A DNA stretch of 62,638 bases from Methanobacteriota archaeon (GCA_027064425.1 JAMOPO010000052.1:84372-147009), one strand, 5' to 3'; positions 25,190-34,449 are shown, counted from the first letter of the stretch. Made by a program: numbers and translations. Notes: generated by a model from the letters alone, not told the origin.

Positions 25190-26716
25190 TTGCGCGTGTA
25201 CGTGGACGGTGAGCCGGTCGAGGTGCCGGACGGGGCCACCGTGCGGGACGCCCTCGAGGCGGCCGGCGTGGAGGCCCCCGACGACGTCATCATCGCCCTG
25301 TTCAAGGGCGAGGAGGAGACCGAGCGCGAGACGGATCGCGTCCGCGTCAAGCTCCGGGACGTCGGTACCGTCACGCTCTCCGTGGAGGACGATCGGTTCC
25401 GCAGCGTGTGCGACCAGCTGCCCGAGGCCCGGGTGACGTGGACGACCCGGGACGAGGTCGCCCTGGGCCCCATCGACGTGTCCGACCTGGAGTACCGGAC
25501 CAGGCGCGGCCCCGAGCTGCCGCCCCACACGGCCGTCGTCGTGATGCCCACGAACGACCCCGCCGAGGCCTACCTGCTTATCACCAAGCGCCGGATGGCC
25601 GTGGAGTACGTGTGCACCGACATCCGCGGCCGGGTGACCGCCGGCCGGGAGCTGATCAACCGGCTCGAGGGCGGCGAGGAGGTTGAAGAAGTCGAGCCGG
25701 TCGTTGAGCGCGTGACCCGCCGGGTTCTCTCCAAGGCCACCCCCGACACGGAGCTGGGGGAGGGCGACCACCTGTTCACCCGGGTGGTCGTCGAGCTCTC
25801 CAAGGACTCACCGCGCAGCGCCGAGCTGCTTCTGGCGACGCTGGAGGCCAACGACGGGCGGCTCAAGATCAAGCTCAAGACGGACACGTTCGCGGCCGCG
25901 GAGACCCGGCCGTTCTACGAGCTCTCGCGTGAGGAGGTTGGGTCCCGGGACCGGGGCGTGGTCACCGTCCGTAACGAGGGGAAGGAGGAGGGGACCGTCT
26001 ACTTCTACCGCCGCGATCGGGTGCCCGTGGAGAGCCACAACGTCGTGGGCAAGGTCAAGCGCGGCCTCGAGCTGATCGACGTCGCCTCGGAGGGAGACAA
26101 GATCCTGGTCGAGACCATCCCGAGGCGCGTGAACCTGGTCGGACTGACCCTCGACGAGGCGCGAGAGCTGGCGGAGGAGTACGGGTTCGAGCTCGAGGTG
26201 GAGGGTGAGGGGGAGATCGTGGTCGAGCAGGAGCCTCAGGAGACCCTGCGCGTGCTGGACGAGGGCCGAGCCCGGGTCAAGGTCGTCCCGCGCGAGCGGG
26301 TCATCGATGTCGAGCTTTACGAGGACGAGGCGCCGAAGTCCGTCGAGTACTTCCGGCGCATCACCGGCATGCTGGACCGCCCGGTAGGCAAGCTCAAGGT
26401 CCACTTCGCCTACGCCGACCTGGGGATGGTCGTCTTCGAGGGCGACGAGAAGGAGGGGAAGGGGCTCCCGCCCGAGAACACTCCGGACGAGGTCGTGCGG
26501 CCCGGAGACCTGGGCGTGACCAACCAGGTGAAGCCGCACGCCGGCCTCATCGGCGTCCGGCTGGAGGAGAGCCGCGAGTACGGACCCACGGGTGAGACCT
26601 TCGAGGGCACCAACATCATCGGTCGGGTTGTGGAGGGCCTCGAGCGGCTGGCGGACCTGGACCAGTCGGACATGGGCAAGGTCGTGTACGTCCGGGAGGT
26701 GGAGGCCGATCAATGA
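25190..26716 (+). CDS. methanogenesis marker protein 3 (UPF0288 family)
   Basis: A 508-residue methanogen-specific protein. The N-terminal 60 residues look like a small ubiquitin/ThiS-like domain (VYVDGEPVEVPDGATVRDALEAAG). The middle is beta-rich, and the C-terminal half (about 370-500) has a cyclophilin-like pattern (VIDVELYEDEAPKSVEYFRRITG). MMP3 has been reported with the methyl-coenzyme M reductase activation complex. The TTG start follows the MMP2 stop by one base. The stop overlaps the radical SAM start as ATGA (26713-26716). This linkage suggests maturation or activation of MCR. Confidence 0.85.
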   Translation: MRVYVDGEPVEVPDGATVRDALEAAGVEAPDDVIIALFKGEEETERETDRVRVKLRDVGTVTLSVEDDRFRSVCDQLPEARVTWTTRDEVALGPIDVSDLEYRTRRGPELPPHTAVVVMPTNDPAEAYLLITKRRMAVEYVCTDIRGRVTAGRELINRLEGGEEVEEVEPVVERVTRRVLSKATPDTELGEGDHLFTRVVVELSKDSPRSAELLLATLEANDGRLKIKLKTDTFAAAETRPFYELSREEVGSRDRGVVTVRNEGKEEGTVYFYRRDRVPVESHNVVGKVKRGLELIDVASEGDKILVETIPRRVNLVGLTLDEARELAEEYGFELEVEGEGEIVVEQEPQETLRVLDEGRARVKVVPRERVIDVELYEDEAPKSVEYFRRITGMLDRPVGKLKVHFAYADLGMVVFEGDEKEGKGLPPENTPDEVVRPGDLGVTNQVKPHAGLIGVRLEESREYGPTGETFEGTNIIGRVVEGLERLADLDQSDMGKVVYVREVEADQ

Positions 26717-28038
26717 CCCTCCGGATCCTCGTGGTCTCCCCCGATTACTACACGTACGGGGCGATGGTCGTCGGCGGAGTCTGCGAGCGGTGGGGTGCCC
26801 GGGTCCGGCTCCGCCGCGAGCCCGATCCCGAATCCCTCCGGTCCGCGGACGTCGCCATCTTCTCCCTGCATTCCACGCAGCACCTGCTCCGGAAGGACGT
26901 GATCCGGGCGGTACGGAGGGCCGTTGAGGCGTGCCGATGGGTGATCGTCGGCGGCCCCGTCAGCCAGGTTCCCGAGCTCGTCCTGGAGCGCTTCCCCGAG
27001 GTGATCGTGGCCAAGGGCGAGGCGGAGACCGTGCTCCCGCCCCTGTTGGACGCGCTCGCGGAGGGTGAGGACCTGGAGGAGGTCGAGGGAGTCTGCCTGC
27101 GGTCCGACGGGGACGTCGTTGACACCGGCTGGCCGCCGCCCGCCGACCTTGAGAGCCCGCGCCCGCTCAAGGTCCCTCGCGGACTGGGTGAGCAGGACAT
27201 TCGAGGCGCGAACGTGTACATCGAGACGCACCGGGGGTGCGCCGGCACCTGCACGTTCTGCCAGGTCCCGTGCTTCTTCGGCCGGGAGATCCGGTGGAAG
27301 CCCGTCGACGCGATCCTGGAGGAGGTCCGCGAGCTGATGCGCGCGGGCGCCCGCCGGTTCGCGATCTCCGGCGGCACGGTCACCATGTACGGTGACGACG
27401 AGGAGGACTTCGTCCGGCTGCTCGCCGAGCTGAGCGATCTCGTGGGCCGCGAGAACCTCTCGGCTCCCGACGTCCGAGCGGACGTGCTGAACGAGCGCGT
27501 GCTGGAGGCGATCCGCGACCACACGATCGGCTGGATCTTCCTCGGGGTGGAGAGCGGCAGCGACCGCATCCTCAAGCGGATGAAGAAGGGTATCACGGTG
27601 GACGACGTGCGAGAGGCGGTGGAGCTGGCCCGAAGCGTGGGCGTGAGGGTCGCCGCCTCGCTCATCGTCGGGTACCCGGGCGAGCGGGACGAGGACGTGG
27701 AGGCCACGGAGGAGCTGCTCTCCGAGCTCATGTTCGATGACGTGTTCATCAACGTGGCCGAGCCCATCCCCGGAACGGAGCTCGGCAGGCTCGTGGTCGA
27801 GCTCCCGGAGGACGAGATCCCGATCCTGCAGCCGGGAGAGAGGATGGAGACGCTGGCCGGCGATCGGGCGCTGCAGCTCCAGCTAACGGCGTTCACGACG
27901 CTCAGCCGACCCGTCCCGCTATCGGACGACGTGTACGAGGAGGCCGTTAAGGGCGTGCGCGAGGAGGAGCGCAAGGTCGCCCGAGTGACCCGATTCCTTC
28001 GCGAGCACGCGGCCGTGCTGCGGGGCTCCGCCCGTTGA
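26713..28038 (+). CDS. B12-binding radical SAM protein (MJ0865-like), candidate MCR-modifying enzyme
   Basis: A 441-residue protein with an N-terminal cobalamin-binding-like domain (about 1-140; GGPVSQVPELVLERFPEV and AKGEAETVLPPLL) and a radical SAM domain opening with CAGTCTFC (CX3CX2C) near residue 178. GVESGSDRILKRMKKG and SLIVGYPGERDED are typical later motifs. B12 radical SAM enzymes in methanogens include C-methyltransferases acting on methyl-coenzyme M reductase. Its overlap with MMP3 (ATGA) and proximity to MMP2 make such a role plausible, but this is inference. ATG 26713. Confidence 0.8.
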   Translation: MTLRILVVSPDYYTYGAMVVGGVCERWGARVRLRREPDPESLRSADVAIFSLHSTQHLLRKDVIRAVRRAVEACRWVIVGGPVSQVPELVLERFPEVIVAKGEAETVLPPLLDALAEGEDLEEVEGVCLRSDGDVVDTGWPPPADLESPRPLKVPRGLGEQDIRGANVYIETHRGCAGTCTFCQVPCFFGREIRWKPVDAILEEVRELMRAGARRFAISGGTVTMYGDDEEDFVRLLAELSDLVGRENLSAPDVRADVLNERVLEAIRDHTIGWIFLGVESGSDRILKRMKKGITVDDVREAVELARSVGVRVAASLIVGYPGERDEDVEATEELLSELMFDDVFINVAEPIPGTELGRLVVELPEDEIPILQPGERMETLAGDRALQLQLTAFTTLSRPVPLSDDVYEEAVKGVREEERKVARVTRFLREHAAVLRGSAR

Positions 28039-29294
28039 GGGTGGCCATCCTCGGCGGCACGGGAGCCATGGGGCGCTTCCTGGCCCGGGAGCTGTCCGAG
28101 GATGGCCACGAGATTACGATCACCGGCTCCTCCTACGAGCGAGCCCGGAGGGTGGCTCGCGAGCTGGGCGTGGAGGCCGCACCCGACAACGTGGCCGCGG
28201 TTCGCGACGCGGACGTCGTGATCGTCTCAGTCCCCATCTCCGTGACGGAGCGCGTCATCGAGGAGGTGGGGCCGCACGTCCCGGACGGCGCCCTCCTCAC
28301 CGACGTAACCTCCGTCAAGGTCCGACCCGTGCGCGCCATGCTGGAGCACACGTCCGAGGGAGTGTACGTCCTCGGTACTCACCCGCTGTTCGGCCCCACC
28401 GTACCCAGCCTGAAGAGCCAGACGGTCATCCTGACGCCCACCGAGCGCAGCGGCCCCTGGACGCGTCGCGTGCGCCGCTACCTCGAGCGTAAGGGAGCGA
28501 ACGTCATCGTCTGCACCCCGGAGGAGCACGACCGGGCGATGGCCCTCGTTCAGTGCCTCACCCACTTCGTCCTGCTAGGCGCCGGGATCGCCATCGGGGA
28601 CCTGCTACCCGAGCTGGAGCTGGACCCCACCGAGCTCGCCAGCCCGGTGTACCGGCTGTTCATCGACGTCATCGGCCGCGTGCTGGGCCAGAACCCGCGG
28701 CTTTACGCCGAGATACAGGCCTTCAACCCGTACGCCGAGTGGGCCCGCGAGCGGGTCCTCCGAGCGCTCGAGCGGATCCACGAGCTGGCGGACGACCACG
28801 CCCAGCTGACCGAGTTTCTCCGAGAGGGGCGGGAGCGCCTCTCGCGGCACCTCGACCTCGAGGGCTGCCAGAGCAGGACCGACAAGCTGCTCTCCTACCT
28901 GCTGGACGAGCTCGAGGTCGCGGAGAAGTGCGGCGAGGCCATCGTGATCGACGTTAGGTCCCGCAGGGCCCGGGAAGGGCGGATTCGCGTCACCCGCGGC
29001 ACGGTGAGCGTGGACGGGGAGGAGCTCCCCCGAGACCGCGTCAAGATCTTACCCAGGCGCCCCAAGCGGCTGGCGAGGTTCGAGGGCACCGAGCTGGAGC
29101 TGCGGGTGAAGACCGAGCTGGATCCGGAGGAGGTGGCGTGCGTCGTGGAAAGTCTGGGCAGGAACCTCCGGGTCCTGCGGGCCGACGACGCCGGCGATGA
29201 GGTCCGGCTCAAGCTGGAGGGGAGCGAGGAGGCGGCGGATGAGCTGGTCAAGAAGCTGCGCTCCCTGGGCGTCCGAGCCGAGCTTCACCGCTGA
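28035..29294 (+). CDS. tyrA: prephenate dehydrogenase with C-terminal extension
   Basis: A 419-residue protein. Residues 1-280 are a TyrA-type NAD(P)-dependent dehydrogenase: dinucleotide loop ILGGTGAMGRF, VPISVTERVIEE, DVTSVK and GTHPLFGPTVPSL. It converts prephenate to 4-hydroxyphenylpyruvate in tyrosine synthesis. Residues 300-419 are an extra alpha/beta region, probably regulatory and similar in size to the extension of methanococcal TyrA. TTG 28035 overlaps the radical SAM stop (TTGA). Tail-to-tail it overlaps fsr by 10 bases. Confidence 0.88.
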   Translation: MRVAILGGTGAMGRFLARELSEDGHEITITGSSYERARRVARELGVEAAPDNVAAVRDADVVIVSVPISVTERVIEEVGPHVPDGALLTDVTSVKVRPVRAMLEHTSEGVYVLGTHPLFGPTVPSLKSQTVILTPTERSGPWTRRVRRYLERKGANVIVCTPEEHDRAMALVQCLTHFVLLGAGIAIGDLLPELELDPTELASPVYRLFIDVIGRVLGQNPRLYAEIQAFNPYAEWARERVLRALERIHELADDHAQLTEFLREGRERLSRHLDLEGCQSRTDKLLSYLLDELEVAEKCGEAIVIDVRSRRAREGRIRVTRGTVSVDGEELPRDRVKILPRRPKRLARFEGTELELRVKTELDPEEVACVVESLGRNLRVLRADDAGDEVRLKLEGSEEAADELVKKLRSLGVRAELHR

Positions 29295-31255
29295 TCCTTC
29301 CGAACCTCCCGGATGACCTCCAGGAACGGCTCGACGCCGCGCCGCCTGATCGTGTCCGCCAGCCGCTCCTTCTGCGGCTCCTCCGCGAGCTCCCGGTACC
29401 GGCGCACGATCTCCCTCGCCACCTTAGGGACGTCCTCCGGGTCCAGGAACGCCCTCACCCTGACCCCCTCGACCGGCTCCCGGCCACCCTTCCCGCCGAT
29501 CCACACGATCACACCCTCCTCCTCGGCGTACCGAGCCTCCTCCGGGCACGCGTCGATGCACCTGCCGCAGTACACGCACCGCTTGTAATCGGTCTCCGAG
29601 GCCCCCACCTCGCTGCCGTCCACGGTCACTATGCGGATGGCGTCCACCTTGCACACGTCCGCGCACTGCCCGCAGCCCGTGCACTTCTCCGGGTCCACCG
29701 CGGGCTTCACCGCCCCCGCGAAGCCCAGATCGTTGTGCTGAGGCCGCACGCAGCCATTGGTGCAGCCCGAGAGCGCGATCTTGAACTTGTACGGGGTCGG
29801 CTCCTCCGCCAGCTCCTCCTCCAACTTCCCGGCCAGCTCCTCCGTGTTCAGCCTCCCGGACGGGCAGTTCCCCTCGCCCAGACAGGCGAGGATCGTGCGC
29901 ACCAGCGGGCCCTCGGAACCCGTCGAGAGCCCCGCCTCCCGCAGCCGCTCCACCACCCGCGGTACCTCCACCGCCGGGATCCCGTGAACCTCCAGCTGCT
30001 GTCGGTCGGTGAACTTGACCCGATACCCCTCCTCGATCAGCCCCGCAATGACCCGGAACACCTCGGCATCGTCCACCCAGCCCCCCGGCCCAACCTTCAC
30101 CCGCAGCGCGAACGTCCCGTCCGCCCGGGCCACGACGCCGCCGTAGTCACCGACCCAGAAGGCCGGGACCCTCTCACCCTCCTCCAGCCGCTCCCGAGCC
30201 TCCCGCAGCGCCCGGTCGCGCTTCAGCCTCGCCAACCGGCGCACCTCATCCTCGTCCACCGAGCCCCGGAGCCGCAGATAGCCCGCCTCCACGGCCCCCT
30301 CCACCAGCTCCTCGCCGCGCTCGCTCCTGATCAGCAGCGTCGTGACGCCGTCCGGCGTACCGACGGAGCCGGCCGACACGTCCGCCAGGCGCGCCACGAA
30401 GTCGTGGCACACCCGGCACCCAGCCGGCACGGCGTCTCGAAGCTCCTTCACGTCGAACCGCCGCTCCCCGTCGGGCAGCTTAACGACCAGCTCACCCGCC
30501 TCCACGTCGAACCGCTCCACCTCCTCGATGTCGATGTCTCGCTCCCGCAGGAACGAGCGCAGCGCCTCGTACTCGAAGTTCTCCGTGCAGAACAGGCCTA
30601 CGACGGCCGCGATCTCCGGCAGCTCCTCCGCCGGCGCCTCCTCCATCTCCCGCAGCGCGCGGGCGCCCTTGCTCACGATCTCGAAGTGGCGCAGCTTGGC
30701 CAGCCCGTTCACCTGGCACGGCAGCCCGACGACCAGCGCCCGCTCCAAGCCCCGCTCGGCGGCCTCCGCCAGCGCCTCGACCAGGCTGACCCGTGAGAAC
30801 TTGGAGCCGGCGAGCTCGCGGACGCGGCCCGGCTCCTCCACGATCGTCACCGAGGGCTTCCACGCCGAGCCCGCCGTGACCCCGACCACGGCGTCGACCA
30901 CGCCCTCCTCCAGCGCGTAGCGGGCCAGGGCCACCACGGCCCCACCGTCCTGGCCCAGCTCGCGCAGCTCCTCGTCGGCCGCCACCGCCCCCACGGCCCG
31001 CCGGTAGCCGCCCAGCAGCGGCTCGTACCTCGACCCAGCCGTCCGCAGGCCCAGGTGGTAGGCCCCGGTGCTCGTCCTGGGGCAGGCGGCGAAGCAGTTG
31101 CCCTCGCCCTTCCGAGCGCACTCCTCCCGGAGCTTGGGGCCGTCCTCGGTCACCTCGATCTTGCCCTGTGGGCACGCGGCGGCGCAGGTCCCGCACTGAG
31201 CGCAGGCGCCGGGGTCCACGACCTCCTTCTGGAGCCTCCACTCGTACTCGGGCAA
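29285..31255 (-). CDS. fsr: F420-dependent sulfite reductase (fused FrhB-like/siroheme reductase)
   Basis: A 656-residue fusion. The N-terminal half (1-320) is like F420H2 dehydrogenase subunit FrhB/FpoF, beginning with a CAQCGTCAAACP cluster motif. The C-terminal half (about 330-656) is a dissimilatory-type sulfite reductase with siroheme/Fe4S4 ligands CLGEGNC and CTNGC. It holds an inserted ferredoxin domain with CTGCGQCADVC and CVYCGRCIDACP. The enzyme reduces sulfite to sulfide with F420H2, detoxifying sulfite that would poison MCR. TTG 31255 after GGGGGAA places the N-terminal PEYEWRL as in known Fsr. It is divergent from an HTH regulator. Confidence 0.92.
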   Translation of the reverse strand: MPEYEWRLQKEVVDPGACAQCGTCAAACPQGKIEVTEDGPKLREECARKGEGNCFAACPRTSTGAYHLGLRTAGSRYEPLLGGYRRAVGAVAADEELRELGQDGGAVVALARYALEEGVVDAVVGVTAGSAWKPSVTIVEEPGRVRELAGSKFSRVSLVEALAEAAERGLERALVVGLPCQVNGLAKLRHFEIVSKGARALREMEEAPAEELPEIAAVVGLFCTENFEYEALRSFLRERDIDIEEVERFDVEAGELVVKLPDGERRFDVKELRDAVPAGCRVCHDFVARLADVSAGSVGTPDGVTTLLIRSERGEELVEGAVEAGYLRLRGSVDEDEVRRLARLKRDRALREARERLEEGERVPAFWVGDYGGVVARADGTFALRVKVGPGGWVDDAEVFRVIAGLIEEGYRVKFTDRQQLEVHGIPAVEVPRVVERLREAGLSTGSEGPLVRTILACLGEGNCPSGRLNTEELAGKLEEELAEEPTPYKFKIALSGCTNGCVRPQHNDLGFAGAVKPAVDPEKCTGCGQCADVCKVDAIRIVTVDGSEVGASETDYKRCVYCGRCIDACPEEARYAEEEGVIVWIGGKGGREPVEGVRVRAFLDPEDVPKVAREIVRRYRELAEEPQKERLADTIRRRGVEPFLEVIREVRKDQR

Positions 31256-31317
31256 CGCAGTTCCCCCGGAAGGCCAGGCGTGCCCTCGTGTGCCGATCGT
31301 CGTCACACCGGAGGGAG

Positions 31318-31334
31318 CACTCCATATAATGCCG
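31318..31334. promoter_or_regulatory. shared TATA-like element between fsr and HTH gene
   Basis: CATATAATG at 31323-31331 reads as a TATA-like box on both strands (CATTATATG on the minus strand). Plus-strand transcription would begin near 31350, just before the regulator TTG at 31361. Minus-strand transcription would begin near 31300, giving a roughly 45-base fsr leader. One element might serve both directions. Confidence 0.45.
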
Positions 31335-31360
31335 TTGCGGCTTCGGGTGGGGGGTCGGGG

Positions 31361-31741
31361 TTGCTGGACACCCCTTTCGTCACGGTTCGGCGGTTCAACG
31401 TGACCGTCAGGGACGTGCTGAAGTGCGTCCTCGGCCTCAGGGACGCTGAGGTGGACGTGTACTTTCGGCTCCTGGAGCTGGGCGAGGCTACCGTGTACGA
31501 CCTGGCCGAGGACCTGAACCGGGACAGGACCACGATCCAGAAGGCGCTCAAGAGCCTCGTGCACGCGGGGCTTGTTAACAGGCGGAAGGAGACGAGGCCG
31601 CGTGGCGGATACGTCTACGTTTACGAGCCAATCCCGTTCGAGGAGGCGAAGGAGATCATCCTCAGGGCGTTGGACGAATGGTACGAGGCCGTGAAGGCTG
31701 CGCTGGAGGAGGTGGATGTGGAGAACATAGGAAAGGAGTGA
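31361..31741 (+). CDS. winged-helix transcriptional regulator (TrmB-like), probable fsr regulator
   Basis: A 126-residue protein with a helix-turn-helix: VDVYFRLLELGEATVYDLAEDLNRDRTTIQKALKSLVHAGLV (residues about 25-66) has the form of the TrmB/MarR-like winged helix, followed by a beta wing (GGYVYVYEPI) and a dimerisation helix. TTG 31361 follows GGGGTCGGGG. It is divergent from fsr and overlaps the start of a small siroheme-type gene, so it probably controls both in response to sulfite or sulfur. No separate ligand domain is visible. Confidence 0.8.
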   Translation: MLDTPFVTVRRFNVTVRDVLKCVLGLRDAEVDVYFRLLELGEATVYDLAEDLNRDRTTIQKALKSLVHAGLVNRRKETRPRGGYVYVYEPIPFEEAKEIILRALDEWYEAVKAALEEVDVENIGKE

Positions 31742-32352
31742 TGCGCGCGCCGGACGGCACCTACGTCGTCCGGCTCACCCTGCCGCCCGGGTTCGTCCCG
31801 GCGGAAGCGCTGCGGGTCGTGGCGGATCTGGCGGAGAAGTACGGGGACGGCCGAGTTCACCTGACCGTGCGGCAAACGATCGAGATCCCGGGCGTTCATC
31901 CCGACCGGCTGGAGGACCTGCTCGAGGAGCTGCGGGAGCGGGGGCTGGAGCCCGGGTCGACCGGTCCCAGGGTCCGGCAGGTGACCTGCTGCCCCGGCGC
32001 CGACACCTGCCCCAACGCGCTCGCGAGGACCGTGCCGCTGGCGCGTCGCCTGCACGAGGAGTTCGTGGACGTGTGGGTGCCGGCTAAGGTCAAGATCGCG
32101 GTCTCCGGATGTCCGCGCGGCTGCACGAGGCCCGAGGACAACGACGTAGGCGTGATCGGGCTGGGCGAGGGCCGCTGGAGGGTGCTCGCGGGCGGGGTTG
32201 ACCTGGGGGATTACGAGGGAGAGGACGAGGTGGTCGAGGTCATCGAGGACGTGCTGGCCTGGTACTCAAGCAACGCGCCCCTGGGAACGCGACTCAAGCG
32301 CTTCGCCGCCGAGAGGGCCGAGAGGCTGCAGGAGGCGGTCGGGGTCGACTAG
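31741..32352 (+). CDS. small dissimilatory sulfite reductase-like protein (Dsr-LP)
   Basis: A 203-residue protein related to the core half of sulfite/nitrite reductases: a ferredoxin-like N-terminal part with [15 protein letters not shown], then siroheme/Fe4S4 ligands CCPGADTC (CX5C) near residues 82-89 and CPRGC (CX3C) near 123-127. It lacks the flavin and ferredoxin domains of Fsr. Such small Dsr-like proteins occur in methanogens with unproved function. The ATG start shares a base with the HTH gene stop. Its position opposite fsr suggests a sulfite or sulfur-assimilation role. Confidence 0.85.
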   Translation: MRAPDGTYVVRLTLPPGFVPAEALRVVADLAEKYGDGRVHLTVRQTIEIPGVHPDRLEDLLEELRERGLEPGSTGPRVRQVTCCPGADTCPNALARTVPLARRLHEEFVDVWVPAKVKIAVSGCPRGCTRPEDNDVGVIGLGEGRWRVLAGGVDLGDYEGEDEVVEVIEDVLAWYSSNAPLGTRLKRFAAERAERLQEAVGVD

Positions 32353-32354
32353 CG

Positions 32355-32891
32355 GTGAGCCTGCGACCCCGGGTGGTCGTGCTCCGGCTGGGTCACCGGC
32401 GGGGTCGGGATCTCCGGGTGACGACCCATGTGTGCCTGACCGCGCGCGCCTTCGGAGCGGAGGGTGTCCTCATCCACGGGGACCGGGAGGACTCGGTCCT
32501 GGAGTCCGTGGAGGACGTGGTGGACCGGTGGGGCGGGCCCTTCTGGGTGCGGTGGGTGGAGAGCTGGAGGAAGGCGGTGAGGGAGTGGAAGGAGGGTGGC
32601 GGGGCGGTCGTGCACCTCACCATGTACGGGCTCCACGTGGACGACGTCATCGAGGACATCCGTGAGGAGGATGAGCTGCTCGTCATCGTCGGGGCGGGCA
32701 AGGTTCCGGCCGACGCGTTCGAGCTCGCGGACTACAACGTGGCGATCGGTCACCAGCCGCACTCCGAGGTCGCGGCCCTGGCCGTGTTCCTGGACCGCCT
32801 GTACGAGGGCGAGGAGCTGCACCGCGAGTTTAAGGACGCGAAGCTCCGGGTGATCCCGCAGGAGAGAGGGAAGAAGGTGGAGAGACTATGA
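32355..32891 (+). CDS. trm56: tRNA (cytidine-56) 2'-O-methyltransferase, aTrm56
   Basis: A 178-residue SPOUT-class enzyme that methylates the ribose of C56 in the T-loop of archaeal tRNAs with S-adenosylmethionine. The N-terminal [29 protein letters not shown] is the family signature, and the knotted SAM-binding part includes VIVGAGKVP and [25 protein letters not shown] 32355 starts two bases after the previous stop. The stop overlaps the next gene as ATGA at 32888-32891. Confidence 0.93.
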   Translation: MSLRPRVVVLRLGHRRGRDLRVTTHVCLTARAFGAEGVLIHGDREDSVLESVEDVVDRWGGPFWVRWVESWRKAVREWKEGGGAVVHLTMYGLHVDDVIEDIREEDELLVIVGAGKVPADAFELADYNVAIGHQPHSEVAALAVFLDRLYEGEELHREFKDAKLRVIPQERGKKVERL

Positions 32892-33586
32892 CCGTGGAGA
32901 TCGCGGTCATCTCGGACGTGCACTCGAACCTGGAGGCCCTGAAGCGCGTCCTCCGCGAGATCAAGTCCGCCGACATGGTCCTGTGCTGCGGCGACGTCGT
33001 GGGTTACGGTCCCTGGCCCGAGGAGTGCCTGGAGCGGATCCGCGAGCTGTGCGACCGGTGCGTGAAGGGGAACCACGACTACGGTGTGGTGACCGGAAAC
33101 GTCGAGCGGTTCAACCTGGCGGCGCGGATCGCCGTGGAGTGGACGCGCCGCCGGCTGAGCGATGAGTGGAAGGAGTTCCTCGAGGAGCTGCCCAAAGTGG
33201 AGCGGTTCGAGGTGGAGGACGTAAGGATCTGCCTCGTACACGGCAGCCCGCGGGACCCGATCTGGGAGTACGTGTTCCCCGACACCCCGAGGCAGGTCCT
33301 GCGGGAGCTGGCCAAGCTCGCGGACGCCGACGTGCTCCTGATGGGACACACCCACGTTCCCATGCACGAGGAGGTGGACGGCGTCCACGTGGCCAACCCG
33401 GGCAGCGTGGGCCAGCCGCGCGACGGCGACCCCCGGGCGGCCTACGGCATCCTCGAGGTGTCCAACGGGCGGGTGGTGTCATGGGAGGTGAACCGGGTCG
33501 CTTACAACGTTGATAGGACCGCGAGGGAGATCGTCAGCAAGGGGCTGCCGGAGGAGCTGGGAGCGCGACTCTACCGCGGCATCTAG
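32888..33586 (+). CDS. calcineurin-like metallophosphoesterase
   Basis: A 232-residue phosphoesterase with the full metal set: SDVHSN near residues 9-14, GDVVGYG near 38, GNHD near 62, and GHTHVPM near 155. Related archaeal enzymes (MJ0936 type) hydrolyse phosphodiesters; the substrate here is unknown. The ATG start overlaps trm56 (ATGA), so the two are coupled. Its TAG stop at 33584-33586 is shared with the convergent gene through the CTAG palindrome. Confidence 0.9.
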   Translation: MTVEIAVISDVHSNLEALKRVLREIKSADMVLCCGDVVGYGPWPEECLERIRELCDRCVKGNHDYGVVTGNVERFNLAARIAVEWTRRRLSDEWKEFLEELPKVERFEVEDVRICLVHGSPRDPIWEYVFPDTPRQVLRELAKLADADVLLMGHTHVPMHEEVDGVHVANPGSVGQPRDGDPRAAYGILEVSNGRVVSWEVNRVAYNVDRTAREIVSKGLPEELGARLYRGI

Positions 33587-34374
33587 ACGTCCTCCAGCAG
33601 CTCCAGCCCGTACTCGATGGCCTTCAGGTTGTCCTCCGCCACGGACCGTCGCGGCCAGCTCTCCGGTCGCTCGCACCACGAGCGCTGCGTCCTGTACACC
33701 CACTCGACGGCGTCCGGGGACGCCAGCCCCCGCCGGCACAGGGTGTAGAGCACCTCCACGGCCGACTCGGTGAAGACGATCCCGTACCCCCGCGAGGTGA
33801 GCTCGACCAGCACGCGCTCCACCTGGTCCGGCGGGACCTCCAGGTACGGTCGGCAGGTCTTCTCGCCGTCGTCCAGGTACTCAGGCTCCCGATCGACCAG
33901 CTCCCCCACGATGTGGGACCCCAGCCCGCGCGTGACCAGGGTGGGGACCTCGCCCCTACCCAACCCCATCACCGGGCCGAAGAATCGGACGCTCAGCCAC
34001 TCCGAGCCGAGCACCCGGTGCAGCTCCGGGTGCACCTTCCGGTACACGACGTCGTCCACTGCCGGCTTGTCCACCTCGATGTTGCACAGGTTCTCCAGCG
34101 GTTTGAGGTTCGAGTCAGCCAACACGTCGTACCCGGCGCGCTCGTACTTCACAGCCAGCGCCGTCTCGATCACGTCCACGCTCTCGTCCCGGAACGCGAC
34201 CATCTCCACGATCACTCCGTCCTCGCGGCGGGCAGCGAAGGCCGTTACGACCGGGTACCTCAGGTAGGGGCCGACGGAGTCCACCACCAGCTTACCCTCA
34301 GGTTCCGCCAGCCTGGCCCCGTGAGCTCCCCCCTCCTTGAGCGCGCGCCTCAGGGCCTCGTGCGGATCGTCCAA
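33583..34374 (-). CDS. uncharacterised protein, 263 aa
   Basis: I do not recognise this protein. It is soluble and acidic, with a beta-rich first half (VTAFAARREDGVIVEMVAF) and a helical C-terminus. Four cysteines (NLCNI, KTCRPY, TLCRRG, SWCERP) are scattered and form no standard metal motif. TTG 34374 has GGGGAG about nine bases upstream. It follows the structured intergenic region 34375-34605 and may be expressed from it. Coding status is supported by length, composition and tight fit to the neighbouring stop. Confidence 0.7.
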   Translation of the reverse strand: MDDPHEALRRALKEGGAHGARLAEPEGKLVVDSVGPYLRYPVVTAFAARREDGVIVEMVAFRDESVDVIETALAVKYERAGYDVLADSNLKPLENLCNIEVDKPAVDDVVYRKVHPELHRVLGSEWLSVRFFGPVMGLGRGEVPTLVTRGLGSHIVGELVDREPEYLDDGEKTCRPYLEVPPDQVERVLVELTSRGYGIVFTESAVEVLYTLCRRGLASPDAVEWVYRTQRSWCERPESWPRRSVAEDNLKAIEYGLELLEDV

Positions 34375-34388
34375 GGTCGAGCTCCCCG

Positions 34389-34449
34389 GTCGGACCGTGG
34401 CCCTCTCCTCACCGATCAGTGCCGTGGTAGCTCCTCATCCCGGTCCGAC
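34389..34449 (-). ncRNA. candidate structured RNA closed by a perfect 9-bp stem
   Basis: GTCGGACCG (34389-34397) and CGGTCCGAC (34441-34449) are a perfect inverted repeat around a 43-base loop. On the minus strand the loop contains GGGATGA (C-box-like) followed 15 bases later by CTGA (D-box-like). A T-rich element (TTTTTATT, about 34455-34464 on this strand) is at promoter distance. It could be a C/D-type sRNA or a leader structure of the downstream gene. Confidence 0.35.

Noticed and set aside
26748-28109. 453-codon open frame antisense to the B12 radical SAM gene
   Set aside because: Ser/Arg-rich shadow with no recognisable domain; the sense strand carries CX3CX2C and other motifs.
29735-30796. 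353-codon open frame antisense to fsr
   Set aside because: Shadow of a strongly supported fused sulfite reductase; no motif or SD-supported start.
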